DNA from: Ferdinandcohnia sp036965165
GTDB taxonomy: Bacteria; Bacillota; Bacilli; Bacillales; Bacillaceae_L
Direction: 5' to 3'
Assembly: GCF_036965165.1 (NCBI RefSeq)
Contig: NZ_JBALOX010000007.1
Span: 1 to 64,000, forward strand
DNA: 64,000 nt
Position 1 is the first letter of the stretch. Each line of letters opens with the position of its first letter. The position numbers and the translations under genes were made by a program. This document shows, one piece after another, positions 24,994-34,227 of this stretch. The notes beneath the pieces were generated by a model, which saw only the letters and a list, made by a program, of their open reading frames with translations, did not search any database and was not told the origin of the DNA.

Positions 24994-25286
24994 CAGGAAA
25001 ACAAAAACGATTTTTGCGCTCGAAAGCTCATCATTTAGATCCAATTTTTCAAGTAGGAAAAGGCGGGGTAAATGATAATATGATTAAACAAATAAGTGAG
25101 GCTCTTGAAGCTCGTGAGCTATTAAAGGTGAGTGTCTTGCAAAACTGTGAGGACGACCGGGATACAGTAGCCGAAAGTTTGAGTAAAGGTGCAAAAGCTG
25201 AATTGGTTCAAATTATTGGAAATACGATTGTGCTATACAAAGAGTCGAAGGAAAACAAGCAATTAGAACTACCAAAATCTAAGTAA
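24987..25286 (+). CDS. yhbY: Ribosome assembly RNA-binding protein YhbY (YqeI)
   Basis: CRM-domain RNA-binding protein of 99 residues that associates with pre-50S particles. GKGGVNDNM is the conserved CRM loop (GxxG-type). The frame is open further upstream within aroE, but the ATG at 24987, after TTAGGAGG, gives the family N terminus (MLTGKQKRFLRSKAH). It is translationally coupled to aroE through a 7-base overlap. Confidence 0.92.
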   Translation: MLTGKQKRFLRSKAHHLDPIFQVGKGGVNDNMIKQISEALEARELLKVSVLQNCEDDRDTVAESLSKGAKAELVQIIGNTIVLYKESKENKQLELPKSK

Positions 25287-25304
25287 GTATTCAAAAAGAG
25301 GATA

Positions 25305-25484
25305 AAAAGGACCACGTCGACAAGAACGCCACGTCCGCATGTCTTGTCGACACTAGCACGTTCTGTGTGTCGAGATTTCAAGGCGGCGAAGCTTTGAGTA
25401 CCGGAGTGTATGTATTTAATACATGTGGAAGTGAAAGCAAGCCAACGCAGAAATTCGATGTGTCATTTTTGTCCGACGTGGAGG
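25305..25484 (+). repeat. Intergenic element C before nadD
   Basis: It contains the inverted repeat GTCGACAAGA...TCTTGTCGAC, a GCACGTTCTGTGTGTCGAG segment, and a 3' part ending TTTTTGTCCGACGTGGAGGG, whose GGAGGG is the nadD ribosome binding site. GC content is clearly higher than around it. No other copy was found in this window. It interrupts an otherwise tight operon. Confidence 0.6.
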
Positions 25485-25494
25485 GAACCATGAA

Positions 25495-26064
25495 GTGAAC
25501 CATATCGGAATCATAGGTGGTACATTTGATCCGCCCCATATTGGTCATCTATTCATTGCATCGGAGGTATTAACAAGGTTAAATCTTTCGGAAGTCTGGT
25601 TTATGCCGAACCGTATCCCTCCACATAAAGAGCGTAAAAGCTATGTAACCGATGAGGAGCGGGTTGAAATGCTTTCTCTTGCCATTTCAGATCAGCAGAA
25701 ATTCAAATTACAGTTGATTGAACTGGAAAGAGAAGGACCCTCCTATACATACGACACAATCAAATTATTACGTGAAAAATATGAAGGTACAAAGTTTTAT
25801 TTTATTATTGGTGGAGATATGGTCGAATATTTGCCGCATTGGCATAAAATTGATGAACTTGTTGAGCTGCTTACATTCATTGGGGTAACAAGACCGGGTT
25901 ATTCATTGCAGACCCAATATCCGATCACTGAAATAGATATTCCACAATTAGATATCTCTTCTTCCATGATCCGAAAGAGACTATCAGAAAAAGGAAATAC
26001 AATGTATTTACTTCCTGAAAAAGTACGAAACTATATAGAGGAGAAACATTTATATGGAACGTAA
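25495..26064 (+). CDS. nadD: Nicotinate-nucleotide adenylyltransferase
   Basis: Makes deamido-NAD from nicotinate mononucleotide and ATP (189 residues). GGTFDPPHIGH is the nucleotidyltransferase HxGH motif, and ISSSMIRKR is the C-terminal ISSTxIR-type motif. The GTG start is 9 bases after GGAGGG. An out-of-frame two-codon ORF, ATG-AAG-stop, overlaps the start. The last 11 bases overlap yqeK. Confidence 0.95.
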   Translation: MNHIGIIGGTFDPPHIGHLFIASEVLTRLNLSEVWFMPNRIPPHKERKSYVTDEERVEMLSLAISDQQKFKLQLIELEREGPSYTYDTIKLLREKYEGTKFYFIIGGDMVEYLPHWHKIDELVELLTFIGVTRPGYSLQTQYPITEIDIPQLDISSSMIRKRLSEKGNTMYLLPEKVRNYIEEKHLYGT

Positions 26065-26635
26065 GAAGGCTCTAAAGATAGTCGAAGAACAGTTAACCGA
26101 GCATCGTTATCAGCATACACTGGGTGTGATGGAAACAGCGATTGAACTTTCAAAACGCTTTAATGCTGATGAAAAAAAGGCCGAAACAGCTGCCATTTTT
26201 CATGATTATGCAAAGTTTAGACCAAAGGATGAGATGAAACAAATCATCATCGATCAACACATGCCTTCCGATTTATTGATCCATAATACAGAACTTTGGC
26301 ATGCACCGGTGGGAGCCTATCTTGTAAAAACTGAGGTAGGGATTGAGGATGAAGAAATTCTAGGTGCAATCCGTTACCATACATCTGGACGAGAAAAAAT
26401 GACACTGCTTGAAAAGGTTATTTTTGTTGCGGATTATATTGAACCAGGAAGACATTTTCCAGGTGTTGAAGAGGGTCGAGAACTTGCAAAGCAGAATTTA
26501 GATAATGCCCTTATTTATGCTTTACGTAACACCATCATGTTTTTAGCTAAAAAAAATCAAGCAATCTATCCTGATACATTAAAGACATTTAACTCTTTAA
26601 TTTTTGAGAAAAAGGGGGAAATCAAAGGTGAATGA
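26054..26635 (+). CDS. yqeK: Symmetrical diadenosine tetraphosphatase YqeK (HD domain)
   Basis: HD-domain hydrolase of 193 residues, known in this family to split Ap4A into two ADP. His in RYQHTLGV and the HD pair in AAIFHDYAK bind the metal. LWHAPVGAYL and AIRYHTSG complete the site. It overlaps both nadD and rsfS, so the operon is tightly coupled. Confidence 0.92.
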   Translation: MERKKALKIVEEQLTEHRYQHTLGVMETAIELSKRFNADEKKAETAAIFHDYAKFRPKDEMKQIIIDQHMPSDLLIHNTELWHAPVGAYLVKTEVGIEDEEILGAIRYHTSGREKMTLLEKVIFVADYIEPGRHFPGVEEGRELAKQNLDNALIYALRNTIMFLAKKNQAIYPDTLKTFNSLIFEKKGEIKGE

Positions 26636-26984
26636 AAGAGACATTTTAACATTTGCAGTTGAAGCAGCTGACGATAAGCGCGCAGAAAATATTATTGCAT
26701 TGAATATGAAGGGGTTATCGCTTGTAGCCGATTATTTTCTTATTTGCCACGGGAATTCTGAAAAACAGGTGCAAGCAATAGCTCGTGAAATTAAAGACAA
26801 AGCCGATGAACATGGTATTCATGTTAAGCGTCTTGAGGGTTTTGATGAAGCAAGATGGGTTCTTGTTGACTTAGGTGATGTCATTGCTCACGTATTCCAT
26901 AAAGACGAACGCACCTATTATAATTTAGAACGTCTATGGGGAGATGCGCCAACGGAAAATATTGAAGACGTGCTAAGTTTATGA
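26628..26984 (+). CDS. rsfS: Ribosome silencing factor RsfS (YqeL)
   Basis: Protein of 118 residues that binds uL14 and blocks 50S-30S joining. The family core AVEAADDKRAENIIALNMKG and LVADYFLICHGNSEKQVQAIA is intact. The GTG at 26628, 9 bases after AAAGGGGG, gives the conserved N terminus; an ATG at 26604 is in frame but precedes the ribosome binding site. It overlaps yqeK by 8 bases and yqeM by 4. Confidence 0.93.
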   Translation: MNERDILTFAVEAADDKRAENIIALNMKGLSLVADYFLICHGNSEKQVQAIAREIKDKADEHGIHVKRLEGFDEARWVLVDLGDVIAHVFHKDERTYYNLERLWGDAPTENIEDVLSL

Positions 26985-27724
26985 GCTATGGAGAATTTGC
27001 CTATATCTATGATGAGCTGATGCGTGATGTAGATTATGAGCAATGGATAACATTCTTTAAGGAAAAAATAACAGAGTTCAATAAAGCTAGTGGCCTCCGA
27101 GTTCTTGATATTGGCTGTGGAACGGGAGAAATTGCAATTAGACTTGCGCAAGAAGGCTTTGAGGTTGTCGGGATTGATCTTTCAGAAGAGATGCTGACGG
27201 TAGCCAACCACAAAGCAATGGAAGCGGGAGTGAAGGTCGAATTTTACCAGCAGAACATGATTGATATCTCTGGATTTGACCCGTTTGATGTTATTGTGAT
27301 TTTCTGCGATTCACTAAATTACTTGAACACGGCCGAAGATGTTCAAAAAACCTTTAAAAATGTGTTTCAGCTTTTGAAAGATGAGGGATTATTTCTATTC
27401 GATGTCCATTCAGTTTATAAAATGGATTTCATTTTTATGAATGGACCGTTTGTGAGCGTTGATGATGAGGTTAGTTTTATTTGGAATTGTTTTAGTGGGG
27501 AAAATCCTCATAGTGTCGAACATGAACTATCCTTTTTTGTGAAAAATGAACATAATGGGGATTACACGAGGTTTGATGAGTTTCACAAACAACGAACCTT
27601 TCCAGTTGAAACGTATCAAAGCTTGCTTGAAGAAACTGGTTTTAAAGTAAAAGATATTAAAGCTGATTTTACAAATTCCGTTCAGGATACTTCTGAAAGA
27701 ATCTTATTAACCGTAAAGAAATAA
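26981..27724 (+). CDS. yqeM: Class I SAM-dependent methyltransferase YqeM
   Basis: Putative methyltransferase of 247 residues. Motif I is VLDIGCGTGEIAI and the post-I acidic residue is in VVGIDLSEEML. The target is unknown. Its ATG overlaps the rsfS stop (ATGA). It is the last gene of the yqeG operon and is followed by a terminator shared with the convergent comER. Confidence 0.88.
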   Translation: MSYGEFAYIYDELMRDVDYEQWITFFKEKITEFNKASGLRVLDIGCGTGEIAIRLAQEGFEVVGIDLSEEMLTVANHKAMEAGVKVEFYQQNMIDISGFDPFDVIVIFCDSLNYLNTAEDVQKTFKNVFQLLKDEGLFLFDVHSVYKMDFIFMNGPFVSVDDEVSFIWNCFSGENPHSVEHELSFFVKNEHNGDYTRFDEFHKQRTFPVETYQSLLEETGFKVKDIKADFTNSVQDTSERILLTVKK

Positions 27725-27760
27725 AGGGTCAGACAAAATAATGTCTGCCCTCCTTTTATT
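27725..27760 (+). terminator. Terminator after yqeM
   Basis: AGGGTCAGACA pairs with TGTCTGCCCT around AAATAA and is followed by CCTTTTATTTT. Confidence 0.75.
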
Positions 27761-27809
27761 TTAAAATTTTAAAAAATGCTATTCCTATTTGAATAGTAAA
27801 GTGATATAT

Positions 27810-28643
27810 TTATCGGGATGGGGTTTCGTTAAATTGTTCACCCACCTCTGAAATATCCTCATCAAATTTTCTATGGGTACTCCTAAATACTTCTTCAAAT
27901 AATTCACCAATATGTTCTTCCATTGCATTAATTCCTTCTCCAGTGATACCGCCTTTTACACACACTTTTTCCTGGAGTGTGGGCAATGTATAAATTTCCT
28001 TTTCAAGTAGTTTTCCCATTCCAATAATCATTTCACTTGCTAGCTTTGTTGCTTGCTCCTCAGTGATTTTTGTTTCTTTCACCGCTGCATCTACAAAACG
28101 TCTTAACAAATAAGTAAAGAACGCAGGACCGCAACTAACAATATCTGATGCAACCCTTGTTATTTCATGATTTATATGAACGGGAGTGGAAATTTGTTCA
28201 AAAAGGAATTCTAAATAATCCTTATACCTTGTGCTAATGCTCCTGCCAAAAGTAAATAAGGAAACACCAGTAAGTGCGCGGTTCGTAATACTCGGAATAA
28301 CCCGTGCAACCTGACAGTTCACTAGTGATTCAAGCTGTTCAATAGAAATCGGACTAGTTATAGAAACAATACATTTATTATTTGTTAAGGAAGAAGATAA
28401 TTGGTGTAAAAGGGGGTAGATCTCTAATGGCTTCACACAAATAAATATTAAATCGCAAGCCTTTACAACCTCCTTATTGGTTGCTGCAACCGTAATATCT
28501 GGTAAGGAGTTCTTAATGGCTATTGCTTTTTCAATTGTACGATTTGTAATGGTTAATTTTGAAGGCGGAACAGCAAGAGATTCTACAAAGGATTCTATTA
28601 AAATCTTCCCCATATTTCCTGTACCGATAAACCCTATATTCAA
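27810..28643 (-). CDS. comER: Late competence protein ComER (pyrroline-5-carboxylate reductase family)
   Basis: Protein of 277 residues with an NAD(P)-binding Rossmann motif at its start (IGFIGTGNMG) and the P5C reductase-type C-terminal domain. In B. subtilis comER is divergent from comEA and is not essential for transformation; it has been linked to sporulation and biofilm control. The frame is open to 28778, but that part lies in intergenic repeat sequence. TTG at 28643 after AAAGGAGGG is the likely start. Confidence 0.9.
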   Translation of the reverse strand: MNIGFIGTGNMGKILIESFVESLAVPPSKLTITNRTIEKAIAIKNSLPDITVAATNKEVVKACDLIFICVKPLEIYPLLHQLSSSLTNNKCIVSITSPISIEQLESLVNCQVARVIPSITNRALTGVSLFTFGRSISTRYKDYLEFLFEQISTPVHINHEITRVASDIVSCGPAFFTYLLRRFVDAAVKETKITEEQATKLASEMIIGMGKLLEKEIYTLPTLQEKVCVKGGITGEGINAMEEHIGELFEEVFRSTHRKFDEDISEVGEQFNETPSR

Positions 28644-28712
28644 GTTCGTCCCTCCTTTACAGACTATTCTCCTAACACAATATGTATTTTCATTCCAAAA
28701 TATGAATAACAA

Positions 28713-28892
28713 TTTAACATTATTCATCAGGGGGGGTAACCCCCGCTGAATAATGTTAAAGCCTCCGGCGAATGCCACAGATTTTTAAAGAGAAATTTTC
28801 GAGCTGTAAGATCAAAGACTNNNNNNNNNNNNNNNNNNNNNNNNNNNNNNNNNNNNNNNNNNNNNNNNNNNNNNNNNNNNNNNNNNNNNNNN
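28713..28892 (+). repeat. Family A element, copy A3 (long form, mostly masked)
   Basis: A 14-bp hairpin (28713-28726 and 28747-28760) with a G-rich/C-rich loop is followed by GCCTCCGGCGAATGCCACAG and GAGCTGTAAGATCAAAGACT. The rest, up to four bases before comEA, is N. Any comEA promoter or ComK site is therefore hidden or displaced upstream. Confidence 0.8.
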
Positions 28893-28896
28893 AATC

Positions 28897-29502
28897 ATGA
28901 ATTTTAAAGATAAAAAAATAAAATTAATATTTATGATCTGTGGAATTTGTCTTGTTATCTTTATCGTGTTCTATCAAATTTTCGGACATGAAACAAATGC
29001 AGAGCCGGACATTGAAGAAAATGAGCTGATGCTTGAACCAGTTGTTGAAGATGAACCCGTTGTGGAAGAGGCTGTTAAGGTCATTCTTGTGGACATAAAG
29101 GGGGCAATACATAATGAGGGTGTGTTTGAGGCTAAAGAAGGAATGAGGGTCAAGGATGTTGTTGAAATGGCTGGAGGGTTTACTGAAGATGCAGAACATA
29201 AGCAAGTAAATTTAGCCCAGCGGGTGGAGGATGAAATGGTCATTTATGTTCCGCGTATTGGTGAGGAGATCGAAATCGAGACAAGCAGTCAATTGCAAAA
29301 GAATGATGGGAAGGTATCGCTTAACAAGGGGACCCAGGCAGAACTTGAAACATTAACAGGTATTGGACCATCGAAGGCAGCTGCGATTATTGCCTACCGG
29401 GAAGAAAATGGACCTTTTAAACAACTTGAGGATCTTCTTCAAGTGAGTGGAATTGGCGAAAAATCCTTCGAGAAGATTAAGGAGCAGATTAAATTGAATT
29501 GA
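28897..29502 (+). CDS. comEA: Competence DNA receptor ComEA
   Basis: Membrane-anchored double-stranded DNA receptor for transformation (201 residues). A membrane segment (about residues 10-28) is followed by an acidic linker and an SLBB-like domain (about 62-130). The C-terminal helix-hairpin-helix pair has ETLTGIGPSKAAAII and LLQVSGIGEKSFEKI. The ribosome binding site lies in the masked gap before it. It opens the comE operon. Confidence 0.93.
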   Translation: MNFKDKKIKLIFMICGICLVIFIVFYQIFGHETNAEPDIEENELMLEPVVEDEPVVEEAVKVILVDIKGAIHNEGVFEAKEGMRVKDVVEMAGGFTEDAEHKQVNLAQRVEDEMVIYVPRIGEEIEIETSSQLQKNDGKVSLNKGTQAELETLTGIGPSKAAAIIAYREENGPFKQLEDLLQVSGIGEKSFEKIKEQIKLN

Positions 29503-29563
29503 CGACATATGCTGTTAACCGATAAAATAATTGTAAGATTTTGTTGAAGGGATGGGGGAAGTT

Positions 29564-30133
29564 TTGAATCGTATCAAATGGGATCAATATTTTATGGCTC
29601 AAAGTCATTTACTTGCTCTAAGAAGTACATGTACAAGATTAACGGTTGGAGCGACTATAGTTCGAGATAAGCGAATTATTGCAGGGGGGTATAACGGGTC
29701 TGTTTCAGGCGGTACACATTGCATTGATGAGGGATGCTACGTGGTTGACAATCATTGTATAAGAACCGTACATGCTGAGATGAATGCCTTATTGCAGTGC
29801 GCAAAATTCGGAGTTCCAACAGATAATGCAGAAATTTATGTAACGCATTTTCCTTGTCTCCAATGCACAAAAGCAATAATCCAGGCAGGAATCAAAGTTG
29901 TTTATTACGCGGAGGATTATAAAAATCATCCATACGCGATTGAACTTTATGAGAAATCAAATGTAATGGTTCAGAAGGTTCCCCTCCATGAAATGGTGAT
30001 TGACTTAAAATCAAAAGAGAAATTAGAATTTGTCAATGAATTAATTGAGAAATTAACGGTTACAGGTGCGGAAGACAAGGAGATAAAGGCATTGCATGAA
30101 CAAGCTGCTACACTTTTTTCAAATATCGGTTAA
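29564..30133 (+). CDS. comEB: ComE operon protein 2, dCMP deaminase family
   Basis: Zinc-dependent deaminase of 189 residues. The zinc site is HAEMNAL and PCLQC. The B. subtilis orthologue has dCMP deaminase similarity and has been linked to polar placement of the competence machinery. An ATG at 29552 is in frame but forms part of the ribosome binding region; TTG at 29564 gives the orthologous N terminus MNRIKWDQYFMAQSH. The comEC frame begins 38 bases before its end. Confidence 0.9.
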   Translation: MNRIKWDQYFMAQSHLLALRSTCTRLTVGATIVRDKRIIAGGYNGSVSGGTHCIDEGCYVVDNHCIRTVHAEMNALLQCAKFGVPTDNAEIYVTHFPCLQCTKAIIQAGIKVVYYAEDYKNHPYAIELYEKSNVMVQKVPLHEMVIDLKSKEKLEFVNELIEKLTVTGAEDKEIKALHEQAATLFSNIG

Positions 30134-32422
30134 TTTTATCAGAAAATATGGGGACTATTTACAAGGGAAGCTTGTCTATCTCGCTTTCTTTTCGGTATTA
30201 GGAATACTAGTCCCTCATACCTCTTTTTCTTGGTTTAGCATTCTTCTCACACTACTCTTATTAGGTTTTATCATTTTCCGCCACCATTTTTCTCTCGTTG
30301 TCCTCAGCATTATAACTCTGCTTTCCTTCATGTGTTTGTTCATCCTCGTTGACTCAAAAAATCAAACTAAACTAACACCTACGACAACTACAATAAAGGC
30401 CGAAATAGTAGCAACACCTGATATCAATGGTGATAGACTTTCCGTCACTGTAAACACTTTAAACGATGAAAAGCTACTGTTGGTTTATTACATCGAAACC
30501 GAAATTGAAAAAATTCAACTTAGTAAATCAGTACAAATGGGGTTAGTGTGTAACTTAAATGGAACTGTCAAAAAACCACAGGTTTCAAGAAACCCACATT
30601 CATTTGATTATCAGGAATATTTGTATTATCAAAAAATCCACTGGATCTTTGAGGCAAACACTTTAACTCCCGAAAAATGTTTTTCACAGGAACAGTGGTC
30701 ATTGGGGCGATGGCTTTTAAAAATTCGTGAAGCTGGAATTCATCAAATCGATTCTCATTTTGAAGGGTCAACCGCCGGGATTATCCAAGCCTTAATTTAT
30801 GGAGACAGAACAAATATAGAGACTGATATTGTAAATTCCTATCAATCACTTGGCTTGATCCATCTATTAGCTATTTCGGGGCTTCATGTAAGTCTTATGA
30901 CAGGGATGTTTTATTTTTTATGTATTCGATTTGGGGTAACACGTGAGACTACCGCCATTCTTCTCCTATGTTTACTGCCAGCATATATCATCATTGCTGG
31001 GGGCTCTCCTTCTGTTATTCGCTCTGTGCTGATGTGTATGCTATTGCTCTCAACGATTATGTGGTGGAAGAAGAGTAGCATGCTTGATGTGATAAGTTTT
31101 GTTTGTATTTGTATGCTTGCGTTTAATCCGTATTATTTAATAAACATTGGTTTTCAATTATCCTTCATGGTTAGTGCATCTTTGATTCTATCCTCTAGAG
31201 CAATATTTAAACACTATCCCAATACATTTGCTTCCTTATTCGCAGTTTCATTTTTATCGCAAATAACCTCATTGCCCATTTTACTATTTCACTTTTTTGA
31301 GTTTTCGTTGTTAAGCTTACCCCTGAATATGCTGTACGTTCCTTTATATTCAGTAATTATTTTGCCGTTTGCTCTGTTCACAGTGTTTTTATTAGGAATA
31401 TTTGAGCCGCTCGGCAAACTTTTTGCTGCTGTCTTATCTTGGATGATGGAAATATTAAATCAAGCCACAGTTTGGGCCTCGNNCTTATGATTTTGTACTG
31501 TGGAGCCATTTTTTATTTTTTAATTTATTGGGAGAAGAAAAAAGTCATTATTCAACGGGCACTTCTTGTGCCAATAGGGGTTTTATTTCTTCATGTAATC
31601 CTGCCATACATTAATCCATATGGAGAAGTCGCGATGATCGATGTTGGGCAAGGGGATAGTATCTTTATTGAACTCCCGTATCGAAAAGGAACTTATTTGA
31701 TTGATACAGGGGGAACGATTCAATTTGAACGGGAAGAGTGGAGAAAAAGAAGGAAAGAATTTTCAACTGCAGATATCATTATCCCCTTTTTAAAATCTAA
31801 AGGAATACGCAGCATAGACAAGCTTATTATTACACATGGCGATCAAGATCATATCGGCGGTGCAAGAGATCTAGTTGAAAAAATAAAGATTAAGGAAATC
31901 GTCTTAGGTAAGAATAAAAAGAATACAAGCCAGGAAGAAAATCTGGTGAAAACGGCTACCAAAAAGGGAATTCATGTTCAAATAGTCGAACGTGGACAAG
32001 TGTGGAAGGAGGGTGAACACACATTTCATATACTTGCTCCGAAAGGAAATGAAACGAAGGAGAATAATAATTCCGTTGTCATTTATACGAAACTTGGTGG
32101 TCTAAACTGGTTATTTACAGGAGATATTGAAAAAGATGTGGAACTCGATCTCATCAGAACGTATAAAAATTTACGGATAGATGTATTAAAGGTAGGTCAT
32201 CACGGGAGCAAAACTTCCTCAACGGAAGGTTTTGTCAAGCTTTTAAATCCTAAGGTCGCCTTAATCCCTGTCGGGGAAAGTAATAGTTTTAACCACCCGC
32301 ATCCTGACGTCATAAAACATTTTAATAAAGAGAAGGTAAAAATTTACCGAACCGACAAAGATGGAGCAATTCAATATCGATATTTTAAAAATTCCGGAAC
32401 CTTTATGCGCACCATTCCATAA
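30096..32422 (+). CDS. comEC: DNA internalisation channel protein ComEC/Rec2 (interrupted by an assembly gap)
   Basis: Polytopic membrane channel for single-stranded DNA uptake. The first part (30096-31481) holds the N-terminal domain and the Competence membrane domain (LLAISGLHVSLMTGMF). The second part (31484-32422) holds the metallo-beta-lactamase domain with THGDQDHIGG and GDIEKDVE, proposed to degrade the non-entering strand. The two parts lie in different frames only because of the NN placeholder at 31482-31483; the true missing length is unknown. The start is uncertain, as no good ribosome binding site is seen; the ATG at 30096 overlaps comEB. Confidence 0.88.
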
Positions 32423-32447
32423 GATACAGTAGAGAAAAGTACGAAAA

Positions 32448-32480
32448 AGAGACTGCACCTTAAAGGACAGTCTCTATTTT
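32448..32480. terminator. Terminator between comEC and yqzM
   Basis: AGAGACTG (32448-32455) pairs with CAGTCTCT (32468-32475) and is followed by ATTTT. It lies between convergent genes and has A-rich sequence on its left side. Confidence 0.8.
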
Positions 32481-32502
32481 GACAGTATGTATTCTGCTGG
32501 TA

Positions 32503-32637
32503 TTAAGCTCCGATAACCTTAATTAAAGTTGCGATAATGAAAATTGTAGCAAAGAAGCCAAATGATACAACGAATGCTACTCCAGCATCTACAACGTCAT
32601 TTCGTGTGTTTTTAATATTCTTTTCAAATTCGTTCAC
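32503..32637 (-). CDS. yqzM: YqzM family small membrane protein
   Basis: ORF of 44 residues beginning (GTG) NEFEKNIKNTRNDVVDAGVAF and continuing as one membrane segment ending IKVIGA. This matches the YqzM family, found between comEC and holA in Bacillus. A GGAGGGG site precedes the start on the minus strand. The function is unknown. Confidence 0.85.
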   Translation of the reverse strand: MNEFEKNIKNTRNDVVDAGVAFVVSFGFFATIFIIATLIKVIGA

Positions 32638-33207
32638 GCCTAACCCCTCCTAAACAGTTATAGTATAGCCTAACTACCCAAAAAAATCTATATTTCATTT
32701 AAAATTTGGTTTTGTTTTACAAATAAAACAAACCGAATATGAAAACCCTTTTTCCTCTATTATCCGATACTCTTCCTTTATTAACAACACTTGTCACAAA
32801 TAGTTCAAAAAACAAAGTGAATCCTAATAGTACATAAGCAAACAACTCCGTAGCGTTCCGATAACAAATATCATTACTCAACAAGTTACCCGGGGCTTGT
32901 TTGGTAGTGTTTCATATAGATTGGGAATTGGTAAAGTCCAATTCCCTTTACTTTATTCAGCGGGGGCTGAATAAAGTAAAGAGCCTCCGGCGGATGCCAC
33001 AGATTTTCAAGGGAAAGTTTTCGAGCTTAAGATCAAAGACTANNNNNNNNNNNNNNTGGCAACGTCTTTGTGACCCACATCGTGTGGGCCTAAAAAATCT
33101 GGGCGCAAATACGCCAAAGCGCATTTGATTTTTACATATTGATAATTTATTAATTTCCCGATACGATTAAAGAGGTAAATGAAGGCTTACTGTGGAGAGG
33201 AATACGA
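32638..33207. other. 570-base interval between yqzM and holA without a gene
   Basis: It holds AT-rich sequence (32650-32900) in which I see no convincing ORF or RNA, a hairpin GGGAATTGG/CCAATTCCC at 32922-32945, the family A copy A4 with an assembly gap, and 77 bases of leader before holA. Confidence 0.7.
32945..33130 (+). repeat. Family A element, copy A4 (long form)
   Basis: This is the best first hairpin of the family: a 16-bp perfect stem (32945-32960 and 32965-32980) with a GGGG loop. GCCTCCGGCGGATGCCACAG, AAGATCAAAGACT, a gap (N at 33042-33056), GGCAACGTCTTT, CCCACATCGTGTGGG and AAAAAATCTGGGCGC follow in order. It ends GCGCATTTGATTTTT with no ribosome binding site, 78 bases before holA. 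Confidence 0.85.
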
Positions 33208-34224
33208 ATGAACTTAGAGCTTTGGAAAAAAATTAAGAAAAAACAATTTGCATCTGTCTATTTATTACATGGATCTGAAAACTTTTTAATCCAGGAAACA
33301 AAGGAATTGATCATTGAAAATAGCATTGAAGAGGAAGAAAAGGATTTTAATTTATCGGTGTTTGATTTAGAGGAAACACCAGTAGAGGTTGCTTTAGCTG
33401 ACGCGGAAACACTTCCTTTTATGGGTGAAAGACGGCTTGTTATTTTACAAAATCCATCGTTCCTCACATCTGAGAAAAATAAGGATAAGGTCGAGCATAA
33501 TGTATCGGTTCTTGAGCATTATTTAAAAAGCCCTGCACCTTTTACGATTCTTGTGTTTACTGCACCCTATGAAAAGCTTGACGAAAGAAAAAAAATCGTC
33601 AAACTTTTAAAAGCGAATGCAGAAATGTTATCTGTTAATACATTATCTGAAAAGGATTTACATAGCTGGATTTCCGATCGAGCAAAGCAGCATGAGGTTA
33701 CAATTCGTCCTGCTGCGATACAAGAGCTTTTACAGGTGGCAGGGACAAATCTCATGAACATTACGCAGGAAATTGATAAAATGAGTTTATTTCTTGGGGC
33801 AAATGGTGAGATAACCGAGGAAACCGTTCAATTACTTGTGCCGCGATCATTGGAACAAAATATTTTTTCACTTATTGATAAAGTAGTTAATCGTAAACTA
33901 GATAAGGCATTACGTATCTTTTATGACCTGTTACAAAATAATGAAGAGCCAATTAAAATATTATCCTTACTCGCTACGCAGTTTAGGTTAATATTTCAGG
34001 TGAAGGAACTTTCCAGACAAGGGTACGGCCAACAACAGATTGCTGGAAACTTGAAGGTACATCCATTTCGTGTCAAGCTTGCAGGTGAACAAACTAATTT
34101 ATTTACACAAGAAGAGCTTCTGGGAATTATGAATCAGCTTGCTGAAGCAGACTATGAAATGAAAAACGGTAAAATGGATAAGAAATTGATATTGGAATTA
34201 TTTATTATGAAGTTGGCGAAATAG
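33208..34224 (+). CDS. holA: DNA polymerase III subunit delta
   Basis: Clamp-loader delta subunit (338 residues) that opens the beta clamp. The N-terminal region YLLHGSENFLIQETKELI is the degenerate nucleotide-binding start, and NMTQEIDK-like helices follow. The C-terminal collar domain includes LLATQFRLIFQVKELSRQG. The ribosome binding site GGAGAGG precedes the ATG. It is convergent with rpsT. Confidence 0.94.
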   Translation: MNLELWKKIKKKQFASVYLLHGSENFLIQETKELIIENSIEEEEKDFNLSVFDLEETPVEVALADAETLPFMGERRLVILQNPSFLTSEKNKDKVEHNVSVLEHYLKSPAPFTILVFTAPYEKLDERKKIVKLLKANAEMLSVNTLSEKDLHSWISDRAKQHEVTIRPAAIQELLQVAGTNLMNITQEIDKMSLFLGANGEITEETVQLLVPRSLEQNIFSLIDKVVNRKLDKALRIFYDLLQNNEEPIKILSLLATQFRLIFQVKELSRQGYGQQQIAGNLKVHPFRVKLAGEQTNLFTQEELLGIMNQLAEADYEMKNGKMDKKLILELFIMKLAK

Positions 34225-34227
34225 TAG

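Noticed and set aside
31439..31500. comEC appears as two overlapping ORFs in different frames, like a frameshift
   Set aside because: The frames meet at NN (31482-31483), an assembly placeholder of unknown length. Both halves carry normal ComEC domains, so a single gene with a gap is the simpler reading.
32901..33128. 75-codon ORF before holA
   Set aside because: It runs through repeat A4 and an N gap, has no ribosome binding site, and its frame is not kept in the other copies.
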